A stretch of DNA of 64,000 bases from JAOTVV01 sp039591075 (GTDB taxonomy: Bacteria; Gemmatimonadota; Gemmatimonadetes; Gemmatimonadales; GWC2-71-9): the NCBI GenBank assembly GCA_039591075.1, contig JBDHEI010000011.1, positions 1 through 64,000 on the forward strand, written 5' to 3'. The notes under the pieces are model-generated. The model saw only the letters and a list, made by a program, of their open reading frames with translations. It made no database searches and had not been told where the DNA came from. Positions 37,624 to 44,941 of this stretch are shown one piece after another. Each line of letters opens with the position of its first letter. The first letter of the stretch is position 1. Position numbers and translations under genes: made by a program.

Positions 37624-39084
37624 TCAGGAGCGAAGCTCGTACTTTTTGATCTTGCGGTAGAGGGTGGTGCGTCCAATCCCGAGCTCACGCACCACCTGCG
37701 CCACATTGCCGTCATGGCGCTCGAGCGCTTCGGCAATCGCGTCGCGCTCGATCTCCTCGAGCGTCCGAAGGCGCCGGGGCGCCACCGAGGAATTGGTCCC
37801 CACGAAGGCAGCCGGCGGCGCCTCGGGCAACGACGCGGTGTTGGCCCTGCGCCCGGTGTCTGGAGCCAGGGTGCTCCCCGCTCCGGCCTCCCGAACTCGT
37901 TTGGGAAGATCTCGGACACTAATGGCACGGCCGTCTGCCTCGACCGCGGCGCGCTCGATCGCGTTCTGCAGCTCGCGAACGTTCCCGGGCCAGCCATACG
38001 ACGCCAGGCGCCCCATCGTCTCGGGTGCAATGGACAGCGTCTTGGAGCGATTCCCCGCTGCCTGCTTCAGGAAATGCCCGGCGAGGAGCGGGATGTCGTC
38101 GCGGCGAGCCCTGAGCGGCGGAACCTCGATATCCATGACCGCAATGCGGAAGTAGAGATCTTCCCGGAAAGTGCCGGCCTGAACCTCCGTTGCGAGATCA
38201 CGATGGGTCGCGACGATCAGGCGGAAATCGGAGCGCACCTCGGCCGATCCGCCGACCCGTAAGAACGTCCGCTCCTGCAGTACGCGAAGCAACTTGGCCT
38301 GGAGACTCGCCGAGAGTTCGCCGATCTCGTCGAGAAACAACGTGCCGCCGTCGGCCCGCTCGAAGCACCCGGCCCGGCGGGCGGTGGCTCCGGTGAACGC
38401 ACCCTTCTCATGACCGAACAGCTCCGACTCCTGGAGCGACTCCGGGATCGCGGCGCAACTCAGGGCGATGAAGGGCCCCTCACGGCGCGAGCCCTGCCCG
38501 TGGATGGCCCTGGCCACCAGCTCCTTGCCGGTGCCGCTCTCCCCAAGGATCAGCACCGTGATGTCGCTGGCCGACACGCGATCGAGTCGCCGAAACAGCT
38601 CTCGGATGGATCGTGACTGGCCCACGATACCCGGGTACCCGCGGCCCTCCGCTTCGCGCTCCAGCTGAGCGAGCCGCACCGACATGCGCGACCGCTCCAC
38701 CGCGTGCGTGACCTCAGCCACGAACTTGGCCCGGTCTACGGGTTTGACCAGGTAGTCGTATGCCCCGGCCTTCATCGCCCTCACGGCGAACTCGGTGCCG
38801 GTCTGCGCGGTCATCACGATCACGGGGAGGAGCGGATGGCGCGCCTTGATGCGGTCGAGGGTCTCGAAGCCGTCGATACCGGGCATGACGAGATCGAGGC
38901 ACACCGCGTCGGGGAGGGAGGTGGCCAGCGCCGCCAGGCATCCTTCGCCGTCGTGCGCGATCCGGACCTCGAAGCCTTCGGACTCGAGCCACCGCTGCTG
39001 CAACTCGCCGAGCAGGACGTCGTCGTCCACGAGGAGGACGAGTCCCTTGGTGTCCCGCGACGGCGATCCGGATGACTGCGCCAT
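37624..39084 (-). CDS. NtrC-family sigma-54-dependent response regulator
   Basis: A 486-residue activator: receiver domain (Asp20-22 acid pocket, phospho-acceptor Asp64 in CLDLVMPG, VKPVD lysine), AAA+ domain (Walker A GESGTGKE, GAFTGA sigma-54 contact loop, Walker B GGTLFLDEIGEL, arginine-finger region), and a C-terminal Fis-type helix-turn-helix (GIGRTTLYRKIKKY). It should activate sigma-54 promoters when phosphorylated. No cognate kinase is directly next to it on the same strand; an HPt-like gene is divergent and a cytosolic histidine kinase lies 1.8 kb away. The ATG at 39084 begins just before the receiver; upstream open frame is not coding. Confidence 0.95.
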   Translation of the reverse strand: MAQSSGSPSRDTKGLVLLVDDDVLLGELQQRWLESEGFEVRIAHDGEGCLAALATSLPDAVCLDLVMPGIDGFETLDRIKARHPLLPVIVMTAQTGTEFAVRAMKAGAYDYLVKPVDRAKFVAEVTHAVERSRMSVRLAQLEREAEGRGYPGIVGQSRSIRELFRRLDRVSASDITVLILGESGTGKELVARAIHGQGSRREGPFIALSCAAIPESLQESELFGHEKGAFTGATARRAGCFERADGGTLFLDEIGELSASLQAKLLRVLQERTFLRVGGSAEVRSDFRLIVATHRDLATEVQAGTFREDLYFRIAVMDIEVPPLRARRDDIPLLAGHFLKQAAGNRSKTLSIAPETMGRLASYGWPGNVRELQNAIERAAVEADGRAISVRDLPKRVREAGAGSTLAPDTGRRANTASLPEAPPAAFVGTNSSVAPRRLRTLEEIERDAIAEALERHDGNVAQVVRELGIGRTTLYRKIKKYELRS

Positions 39085-39337
39085 GTTGTGGCCTGCTCGG
39101 TTCGCACAAATGTAGTCGCCGGGGCGGGATTTGACAGTCCGACGAGTCTCGGCAGGCGGTCGGAAGGCCGGGACCGAATCGGAACGGTGCCGGACGGTTT
39201 TCGGAACGACCATCCCGTTCTGATACGCTCCGGAGTAGCTCATTCCAGCAAATCCGTCCCTGGCCCTGGAGTTGCACGGGGAGCGCGTGGCGCGCCCAGT
39301 ACGACGATCGAGGCGCGCCGCGAACCGCAACGCCGTG

Positions 39338-39664
39338 ATGGTTATGCCCAACGACCCAGTGCCGGAGCACTCACCCGTTCAGATCGAGCGACGCATGGCC
39401 GATCTCGTCGCGCGGTATCTCGAGCGGTGTCGAGCGGATGTCGCCGCCATGCGGTCGGCTCTGGACGGTGGTACCCTCGCGACCGTCCGCGGACTGGGTG
39501 ACCGGCTGGCTGGCTCGGGTGCGGCTTACGGCTTCGGCGAGATATCTGCCCGAGGCTTTGCCATCGAGCGCGCCGCCCGCGATGCGGATCTGTTCGCCAT
39601 CAGGGAGGCGGTCGAGGCCGTCGACCGCTACCTGGCCACGGTGGTCGTCACCTATCGGGACTGA
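39338..39664 (+). CDS. HPt-like protein lacking the phospho-histidine
   Basis: A 108-residue helical protein with the length and pattern of an HPt phosphotransfer domain (ERCRADVAAMRSAL, RGLGDRLAGSGAAYGF, IERAARDADLFAIREAV). In HPt domains the motif here is GHxLKGS; this protein has Asp55 in place of His and Ala58 in place of Lys. It therefore should not relay phosphate and may act as a scaffold or decoy. It is divergent from the NtrC-type regulator across about 250 bp. The start is uncertain: ATG at 39338 or 39344. Confidence 0.7.
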   Translation: MVMPNDPVPEHSPVQIERRMADLVARYLERCRADVAAMRSALDGGTLATVRGLGDRLAGSGAAYGFGEISARGFAIERAARDADLFAIREAVEAVDRYLATVVVTYRD

Positions 39665-39790
39665 CTAGCAGCGTCGGCGGCGCGTCTTCTCCACTCCGAT
39701 ATCCCTGACCTTCACCCTTCGCGCCCGAGGTGTATCTTCTCTGGGGTTTTCGTCCCGCTTGCGCTATCTGAGGGAGACCGATCGAGCCAG

Positions 39791-40366
39791 ATGACGAAGA
39801 AGTCGCCACGCCAGACCACGCACGCACCGCAGGATGGGTCGCGGGCCGGGGCCGATGCTCAGACCTCCAAGCACCTCGAGCAGGTCCGAGCCATCCTGTT
39901 CGGCGAGCAGTTCACGCTGTTCGAGGGTCGCCTGGAACGGTTGGAGCAGCGGCTCATCGAGGAGCAGGCAGCATTCCGCGACGCGACCCATGGGCGGTTG
40001 GACGCGCTCGCAGCTGAGATGGAGAAACACGTGAATGCGCTGCGGCGAACACTGGGCGATGGGGAGGCGAAGCACGCGGAGGCGCTGGCGCAGCTGGCGG
40101 GCGAGCTCGATCGATCGGTCACTGGGATGGAGCAACAACTCGCGCAGGTTCGGGCGGATGCCGATCGGTTGGCGGTGGAGCACCGTGCACAGACTGCCGA
40201 ACGCATCGACGCGCTCGCGGCGCAGCTCGGAGATCAGTCGAACGCCCTGTCGGCACTCGTCGAGCAGAAGCTCGAGGAGCTCCGTACCCTCACCGCCGAT
40301 CGCGAGTCCCTCGCCGCGCTGTTCGAAGAGATGGCCTCCCGACTGAAGCGCAGCCCCTCCGGGTAG
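39791..40366 (+). CDS. Coiled-coil protein upstream of a Ras-like GTPase
   Basis: A 191-residue soluble protein: a disordered N-terminal 25 residues, then nearly continuous helix with heptad patterning (about 30-185: LEQVRAILFGEQFTLFEGRLERLEQRL, here only described; many Ala, Leu, Glu, Arg). No membrane segment or catalytic motif. It starts a co-directional set with the GTPase (41 bp later) and the kinase, so it is a candidate effector, adaptor or regulator of the GTPase. Family not recognised beyond a general coiled coil. Confidence 0.75.
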   Translation: MTKKSPRQTTHAPQDGSRAGADAQTSKHLEQVRAILFGEQFTLFEGRLERLEQRLIEEQAAFRDATHGRLDALAAEMEKHVNALRRTLGDGEAKHAEALAQLAGELDRSVTGMEQQLAQVRADADRLAVEHRAQTAERIDALAAQLGDQSNALSALVEQKLEELRTLTADRESLAALFEEMASRLKRSPSG

Positions 40367-40407
40367 CGCACGTTCGAGGCCTTCGGAGCGTCGCGCGCGG
40401 TCCAGCC

Positions 40408-40908
40408 ATGATCCGCAAGAAGATCTGCATGCTCGGTGCCTTCGCGGCCGGTAAGACGAGCCTCGTGCAACGATTCGTCGCGGGGCTGTTCTCTGAGAAA
40501 TACCACACGACGATTGGCGTGAAGATCGATCGGAGGGAGGTCGCGGTAGACGGCGGGACGGTCACCCTCCTCCTGTGGGATCTCGCCGGCGAGGACGAGT
40601 TCCAGCGCGTTCGCATGTCCTACCTCCGTGGATCGGCTGGTTTGCTGTTCGTAGTGGACGGGACCCGCCGCGGCACACTCGACCAGGCGAAGCTCTTGCG
40701 ACGCGAGGCCCACGACATCGTCGGCGACGTGCCGGTGGTCGTTGCCCTCAACAAGTCCGACCTGGCCACCGAGTGGGAGCTCGATGCGGGTGTCGGTGAC
40801 CATCTCCGCGCCGAGGGCTGGACGGTGTTCGTGACCAGCGCCAAGAGCGGCGTGGGTGTGGAAGAGGCGTTCCGGTGGCTGGCGCACGCGGTGAACGGGG
40901 GGACATGA
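40408..40908 (+). CDS. Ras/Rab-like small GTPase
   Basis: A 166-residue single-domain GTPase with all five G motifs: P-loop GAFAAGKTS (10-18), switch I HTTIG with Thr35, WDLAGE (57-62), NKSD (115-118) and TSAK (143-146). Numbering runs level with human Ras at the P-loop, where Phe12 and Ala13 replace the two glycines. Glu62 stands where Ras has catalytic Gln61. It is most like the bacterial Ras-like proteins annotated as GTP-binding or Rup-type; MglA is less likely because no MglB/roadblock gene is nearby. Its stop overlaps the kinase start (ATGA), implying coordinated translation and probably function. Confidence 0.92.
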   Translation: MIRKKICMLGAFAAGKTSLVQRFVAGLFSEKYHTTIGVKIDRREVAVDGGTVTLLLWDLAGEDEFQRVRMSYLRGSAGLLFVVDGTRRGTLDQAKLLRREAHDIVGDVPVVVALNKSDLATEWELDAGVGDHLRAEGWTVFVTSAKSGVGVEEAFRWLAHAVNGGT

Positions 40909-42431
40909 GCACGTTCCCGGTGCCGGTCCTCGCGTTCTTGCAGGAGCAGGTTATCGACCTGCAGGCGCCCGCCTTCCTGCTGCTCGCCGACGATGGCACC
41001 GTGGTGGACTGGGGTGGTGCCCTCGGCGCCTACGGCATCCATGATCTCGAGCGCGGGGTCGATGTCGCGGAGCGCGTGCCGCTGCTCCAGGGCCTTCTCC
41101 CACTTGGGGTCGCACGCGAAGGGGTCCCGCTCGTGGAGACCGATGCCGGTGCGGTGGCAAACGTCGATCTGTTCCGTGGCGCCGAGGGAACGTGGGTCGT
41201 GCTGCGCAACGTGACCCCCGCGGTCGAGCAGGAGCGGGCGCTGCAGCAAAGCCGGAATGCGATGCAGCTCCTGGAACGGCGCATGGCCAAGCAGGAGGCC
41301 GCAAAGGGTGTCCCTGGCGGTTTTCTCCCCGATGCGCTCGCCGCTCTCGGCATCGCCGTCTTCGAGCCGCTCGGCACGGACCGCTTCCGCCTGCTCGCGG
41401 CTCCGCCCCATTGGCTCGGTGCGCTCTGGCCCGACATCACGACCGCTACCGACGAGTGTGCGCTGCACGAGCGCTCGCCGTTTCTGCGCGACTTTCTCGA
41501 GGAAGCCGATGGGTACTGGCAAACCGGGAGCGGGGCGTGTCGTGCCGGGCCGTGGACCGAGGTAGACGCCTTGGGCCGCGACTGGCACCTAGAAGCTGTT
41601 GCGCTCTCGGTGCAGGGTCGATCGCTACTCGCGATCGTCGATGTTGGCCAGAGCCATCTCGAGAAGACGGCGTTGCTCCAGCGCGCGCGCGAGCACGTTC
41701 TCGGCCACCAGCGGTTGCTCAAAGATCTCGAGAAGAAAGACGTGCTGCTGCACTGCATCGTGCATGACCTCCGGACGCCGATGGTGTCGGCGCACGCCGC
41801 GCTCCAGTTGCTCGCGATGGAGACGCTCCCCGACGATGCCCGACGCGCGATCGTCGTTGGCCGTACGGAACTGGAGCGACAGGACCTCTTGATCCGCTCG
41901 ATCCTCGACGTGTTCGCAGCTGACCTCAACGAGTTGGAGAGCCGCGCTGACGCTGCACCGGTGGATGTTGTCGACTGCGCGGCGGAGGTGGTCGACGCAT
42001 TCCGGCCCGCGTTTCAGCTGCGTGGCATCCTGTTAGCCCTCGAGCGGACCGATGTAGAGCCACCAGGGGGGTGGGGCGTCGTCGCCGAACACACACGACT
42101 GGTGCGCGTATTGGCGAATCTGCTGGACAATGCGCTGCGCCACTCGCGCCGAGACACGACGGTGACTGTCGGGCTCGCAGTGGACGGCGAGGGAATCTTC
42201 GTCACGGTCGATGACGAGGGCCCTGGGGTGCCGGCCGACCTCCAGCCGCGACTGTTCGACCGCTTCTCGCACGGTGGGTCGGCCGGCAACATCGGGCTCG
42301 GGTTGCACTTCTGCCGGGTTACGATCGAAGGGTGGGGTGGCCGCATCGGACAAGAGAACCGCGTCGGGGGTGGGTCCCGGTTCTGGTTCCGACTTCCGCA
42401 GTCCTCCGGGCGCGCTCGCGCCAACGCATAG
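40905..42431 (+). CDS. Cytosolic PAS-containing sensor histidine kinase
   Basis: A 508-residue kinase without transmembrane segments. The N-terminal half has two PAS-like regions (about 10-105 and 140-250) separated and followed by coiled coil (about 105-135, 250-280). The HisKA H-box is IVHDLRTP with His287, followed by the catalytic domain: N box NLLDNA (Asn409), G1 box VDDEGPG, G2 GLGLHF. All ATP-binding boxes look intact. It overlaps the Ras-like GTPase by 4 nt, so the GTPase may gate kinase activity through the PAS or coiled-coil part. The partner regulator is not evident; the NtrC-type regulator 1.8 kb away is a candidate. Confidence 0.93.
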   Translation: MSTFPVPVLAFLQEQVIDLQAPAFLLLADDGTVVDWGGALGAYGIHDLERGVDVAERVPLLQGLLPLGVAREGVPLVETDAGAVANVDLFRGAEGTWVVLRNVTPAVEQERALQQSRNAMQLLERRMAKQEAAKGVPGGFLPDALAALGIAVFEPLGTDRFRLLAAPPHWLGALWPDITTATDECALHERSPFLRDFLEEADGYWQTGSGACRAGPWTEVDALGRDWHLEAVALSVQGRSLLAIVDVGQSHLEKTALLQRAREHVLGHQRLLKDLEKKDVLLHCIVHDLRTPMVSAHAALQLLAMETLPDDARRAIVVGRTELERQDLLIRSILDVFAADLNELESRADAAPVDVVDCAAEVVDAFRPAFQLRGILLALERTDVEPPGGWGVVAEHTRLVRVLANLLDNALRHSRRDTTVTVGLAVDGEGIFVTVDDEGPGVPADLQPRLFDRFSHGGSAGNIGLGLHFCRVTIEGWGGRIGQENRVGGGSRFWFRLPQSSGRARANA

Positions 42432-42642
42432 TCGGTGCGCTGCACGTTCCCGAGCTGGAACGGCCGTCCACGATCGGGACGGCTCCGTTCCAAATCGGGC
42501 CGTCACACCTGGGAGCCGTGGTGTCGGTCGAGCGAGGGAAATCGTTGGTGCCCAGCAACTTGGACGAATCTGTCGCGCTGGCATGAACCTTCCCTTGGAG
42601 CGTGGCGGTATCGACAGACCGAACTTGCGAAAGGATGGACCG

Positions 42643-43050
42643 ATGAGTTACAAGATTCAGGACATCGAGGGCATCGGACCCTCGTACGCCCAGAAGCTGG
42701 CGGTTGCCAAGGTCAGAACGACCAACGACTTGCTCAAGTACTGCTGTGACACCAGGGGCCGCATGAGCGTAGGTGCCAAGACCGGCGTGAGTGAGGCGCA
42801 GCTGCTCAAGTGGGCGAACATGGCCGATCTGATGCGCATCTCGGGCGTCGGCTCGGAGTTCTCCGAGTTGTTGGAGGCTGCCGGGGTCGACACGGTCAAA
42901 GAATTGCGGAATCGCAACGCCGAAAACCTCGCGATCAAGATGAAAGAGGTCAATCGCGCTCGGCGGCTCACGCGCACCACCCCGAGCGCGAAGAGCGTAC
43001 AGAAGTGGATCATCCAGGCGGGGAAGCTCGCTCCCGTCATCACCCACTAA
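42643..43050 (+). CDS. DUF4332 helix-hairpin-helix protein
   Basis: A 135-residue soluble protein with tandem helix-hairpin-helix-like units: IEGIGPSYAQKL at 8-19, and MRISGVGSEFSELLEAAGVDTVKEL around 62-85 (described in part). This repeat pattern is DUF4332, thought to bind DNA non-specifically by analogy to other HhH domains. The ATG follows AAGGATGG. Dodecin follows after 20 bp, suggesting one transcript. Function otherwise unknown. Confidence 0.82.
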   Translation: MSYKIQDIEGIGPSYAQKLAVAKVRTTNDLLKYCCDTRGRMSVGAKTGVSEAQLLKWANMADLMRISGVGSEFSELLEAAGVDTVKELRNRNAENLAIKMKEVNRARRLTRTTPSAKSVQKWIIQAGKLAPVITH

Positions 43051-43070
43051 CCACTGGGGGCTAGACGACC

Positions 43071-43274
43071 ATGAGCATCGCCAAGGTAACCGAGATCAGT
43101 GCCACGTCGTCCAAGAGCTTCGATGACGCGGTCGCCGAGGGGATCAAGCGCGCGGCCAAGACCCTGAAGAACATCGAGGGTGCGTGGGTCCAGACCATGA
43201 AAGTGGATGTCGCAAACAACAAGGTGACCCAATATCGCGTCAACATGAAGGTCACGTTCGTGCTCGAAGCCTGA
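43071..43274 (+). CDS. Dodecin family flavin-binding protein
   Basis: A 67-residue protein matching dodecin along its length (VTEISATSSKSFDDAVAEGI, here the first 20 residues of the match; then IEGAWVQTMKVDV and YRVNMKVTFVLE). Dodecins assemble into 12-mers that store and protect flavins; the tryptophan in GAWVQ corresponds to the one that stacks on flavin in halophilic dodecin. It is encoded 20 bp after the DUF4332 gene and is followed by a terminator-like hairpin. Confidence 0.92.
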   Translation: MSIAKVTEISATSSKSFDDAVAEGIKRAAKTLKNIEGAWVQTMKVDVANNKVTQYRVNMKVTFVLEA

Positions 43275-43597
43275 GCGCGCGCGACCCAGCGAGCGGGACG
43301 ATAGACGGCTGGCGGCTCCGCCGGCCGTTTGTCGTTGTCGTGCTCGTCGGTGTGCCTCGGATCATGTTGCCCGCGCCGCTGCCGGTGTAAGATTGCGGTT
43401 GCCGATGAGTTGACCACGGTCGCGGATTCGCCGTCCCAGGCAGAGGACATGGCCATGCCAAGTGACGTTGCCCCCGGAGCGGCAAGTGCGCAGTTTGGCA
43501 GGGGTTGGCGCTCCCTGGGCTCGTCGGCCCCGCTCTTGCTCATTCATCCCAGTGCGCGTCGTGCCGGCAACGAGACCGGTGATCAGGAGGTGGCGTG
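43275..43597 (+). terminator. Gap after dodecin with a terminator-like hairpin
   Basis: A 323-bp gap. 43305-43314 pairs with 43319-43328 (10 bp, one G-U) with a 4-nt loop, followed by TTGTCGTT, about 30 bp after the dodecin stop; this is the likely terminator. The rest (43340-43597) has no convincing gene and presumably carries the promoter of the following lipoprotein gene, whose site CAGGAGG is at 43584-43590. Confidence 0.5.
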
Positions 43598-44278
43598 ATG
43601 ACGAGGTCGAATCGCAAACCCCACCGCACCATGCGGGCTGGCGTCGTGTCGTCCGTCAGGGCACGAGCGCTGCTCACCCTGTGGGTCGCGGCTGGCGCCT
43701 GGCTGCTCACTGCGTGCGGCGGATCGAGAGTGTTGGTGCCACCCCGCGTGGATCTCGCACCGTACTATCGGGTCGGGTTGGTGACTTTCACGATCGAAAA
43801 CGCCAAGGGATCGCTCAACGTGCTCGCCACCGAGCGGTTTCTAGGCGAGGTCCTGGCGGGGCAGCATGGGATCGAGGTCCTCGAGCTGGGAGAGGCGGAG
43901 CGCCTACTCAACGATGTGGGCGAGACCCGCCTCGACGCGAGAGCTGCCCGCGCGATCGGTCAGGAGCACGGCGTTCCCGCGGTGTTCTTCGGCCATCTCA
44001 AGGTGTCCGACGTCAAACCGCGCGCGGTACTCGCTGGATTTCCGCATGTGGAGGCCAGGGTCAGTGTCGATCTCAGCGTGCGGCTCATCTCGTCCGAGTC
44101 GGGTGGTACCCTGTGGACCAGCTCGGGCAAGGCGAGCGACGTGGTGGGAGAGCTCGGGATCACCGGCGGTGACGTCTTCTTTTCCGCCGAGCATCCGGAA
44201 GAGGCCTACGGACGCCTGGTTGATGCCCTGGTGTTCGAGGTAACCCGGGATCTGAGGCCACGATGGGTGAAACGGTGA
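43598..44278 (+). CDS. CsgG-like lipoprotein
   Basis: A 226-residue lipoprotein: long basic N-terminus, hydrophobic stretch and lipobox LTAC (Cys40, counted from this ATG). The mature part follows the CsgG/TolB-N type pattern, with VGLVTFTIENAKGS near the start, VLELGEAERLL, ARAIGQEHGVPAVFFGHL and a repeated beta-strand section. CsgG-family proteins act in outer-membrane export or scaffolding. No curli genes are near, so the specific role is unknown. The ATG is preferred over the GTG at 43595 because of spacing to CAGGAGG. Confidence 0.72.
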   Translation: MTRSNRKPHRTMRAGVVSSVRARALLTLWVAAGAWLLTACGGSRVLVPPRVDLAPYYRVGLVTFTIENAKGSLNVLATERFLGEVLAGQHGIEVLELGEAERLLNDVGETRLDARAARAIGQEHGVPAVFFGHLKVSDVKPRAVLAGFPHVEARVSVDLSVRLISSESGGTLWTSSGKASDVVGELGITGGDVFFSAEHPEEAYGRLVDALVFEVTRDLRPRWVKR

Positions 44279-44426
44279 TCTAGATCACTCGATCGCGCAA
44301 ATTCGTGCCGGAATCGGTCTTCCGCTTCCGGCACGCGCGTGTCAGAATATTCAGTGACGTGTGCCATATCGGGGGTGCACCATCGCACCGAGTATTCCAG
44401 GAAGACAAACCCTCCAACCCACGCAC

Positions 44427-44858
44427 ATGAAGACGAAGACGACACGGTTGCAGGCCCGATCCGGTGCTCCGCCGTTTGCCTCGCAGGAAATCAAGGCGAA
44501 GGCGTGGGCGCGGGTGTATCCCGCCATCCGTCCGCCCCATTCGCGGAACCTGCGGCATGGGGCCTGGTACCCGGTCGTGCAGGACGAGTCCGACCGCGTG
44601 ACGCTTCGCCTCGGCCCGTCGACGGCCACCGTACCCAAGCGCGTACTCGAGATCCGCTCAGACCGTCCGAACCGCTTCACCGTCATCCATCGCGTGGGGT
44701 CCGAGCTGGTGAATCGTCGCGATTCACACGGCCTCGGGCGGTTTTACGCGGTCTGCCCGATCTGTGCCTGGCGCTTCCAGCTCATCGGCCGCCCCGAGCG
44801 CCGTCTCTGTCCCAAGTGCGCCCACGAGGGTGAGGTTGCCTGGTGGGAGACGGTGTGA
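44427..44858 (+). CDS. Small zinc-ribbon protein, 143 aa
   Basis: A soluble basic protein. The first 100 residues form a small beta-rich domain (GAWYPVVQDESDRVTLRLG; RFTVIHRVGSEL) and the C-terminus is a zinc ribbon (Cys110, Cys113, Cys128, Cys131; CPIC and CPKC). Such proteins may bind nucleic acid or another protein. The ATG at 44427 is chosen because a basic start follows it; an earlier ATG at 44361 would add an unlike segment. A terminator-like hairpin follows 25 bp after the stop. Family not recognised. Confidence 0.7.
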   Translation: MKTKTTRLQARSGAPPFASQEIKAKAWARVYPAIRPPHSRNLRHGAWYPVVQDESDRVTLRLGPSTATVPKRVLEIRSDRPNRFTVIHRVGSELVNRRDSHGLGRFYAVCPICAWRFQLIGRPERRLCPKCAHEGEVAWWETV

Positions 44859-44882
44859 GACGGGTGTAATTGACGATACAAC

Positions 44883-44915
44883 ACGGGGGCGCCATCGCGT
44901 CCCCGTCTTCTTGTT
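44883..44915 (+). terminator. Terminator-like hairpin after the zinc-ribbon gene
   Basis: A 10-bp stem with one G-U (44883-44892 with 44897-44906), loop CATC, followed by CTTCTTGTT. It sits in the convergent gap and could also serve the serine hydrolase gene from the other side. Confidence 0.6.
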
Positions 44916-44941
44916 GGGTCGCTCGTGTCAGCGACCTGGGA

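Noticed and set aside
40408..40908. MglA-type polarity GTPase
   Set aside because: No MglB/roadblock gene nearby, and the switch II sequence is WDLAGE, closer to other bacterial Ras-like proteins.
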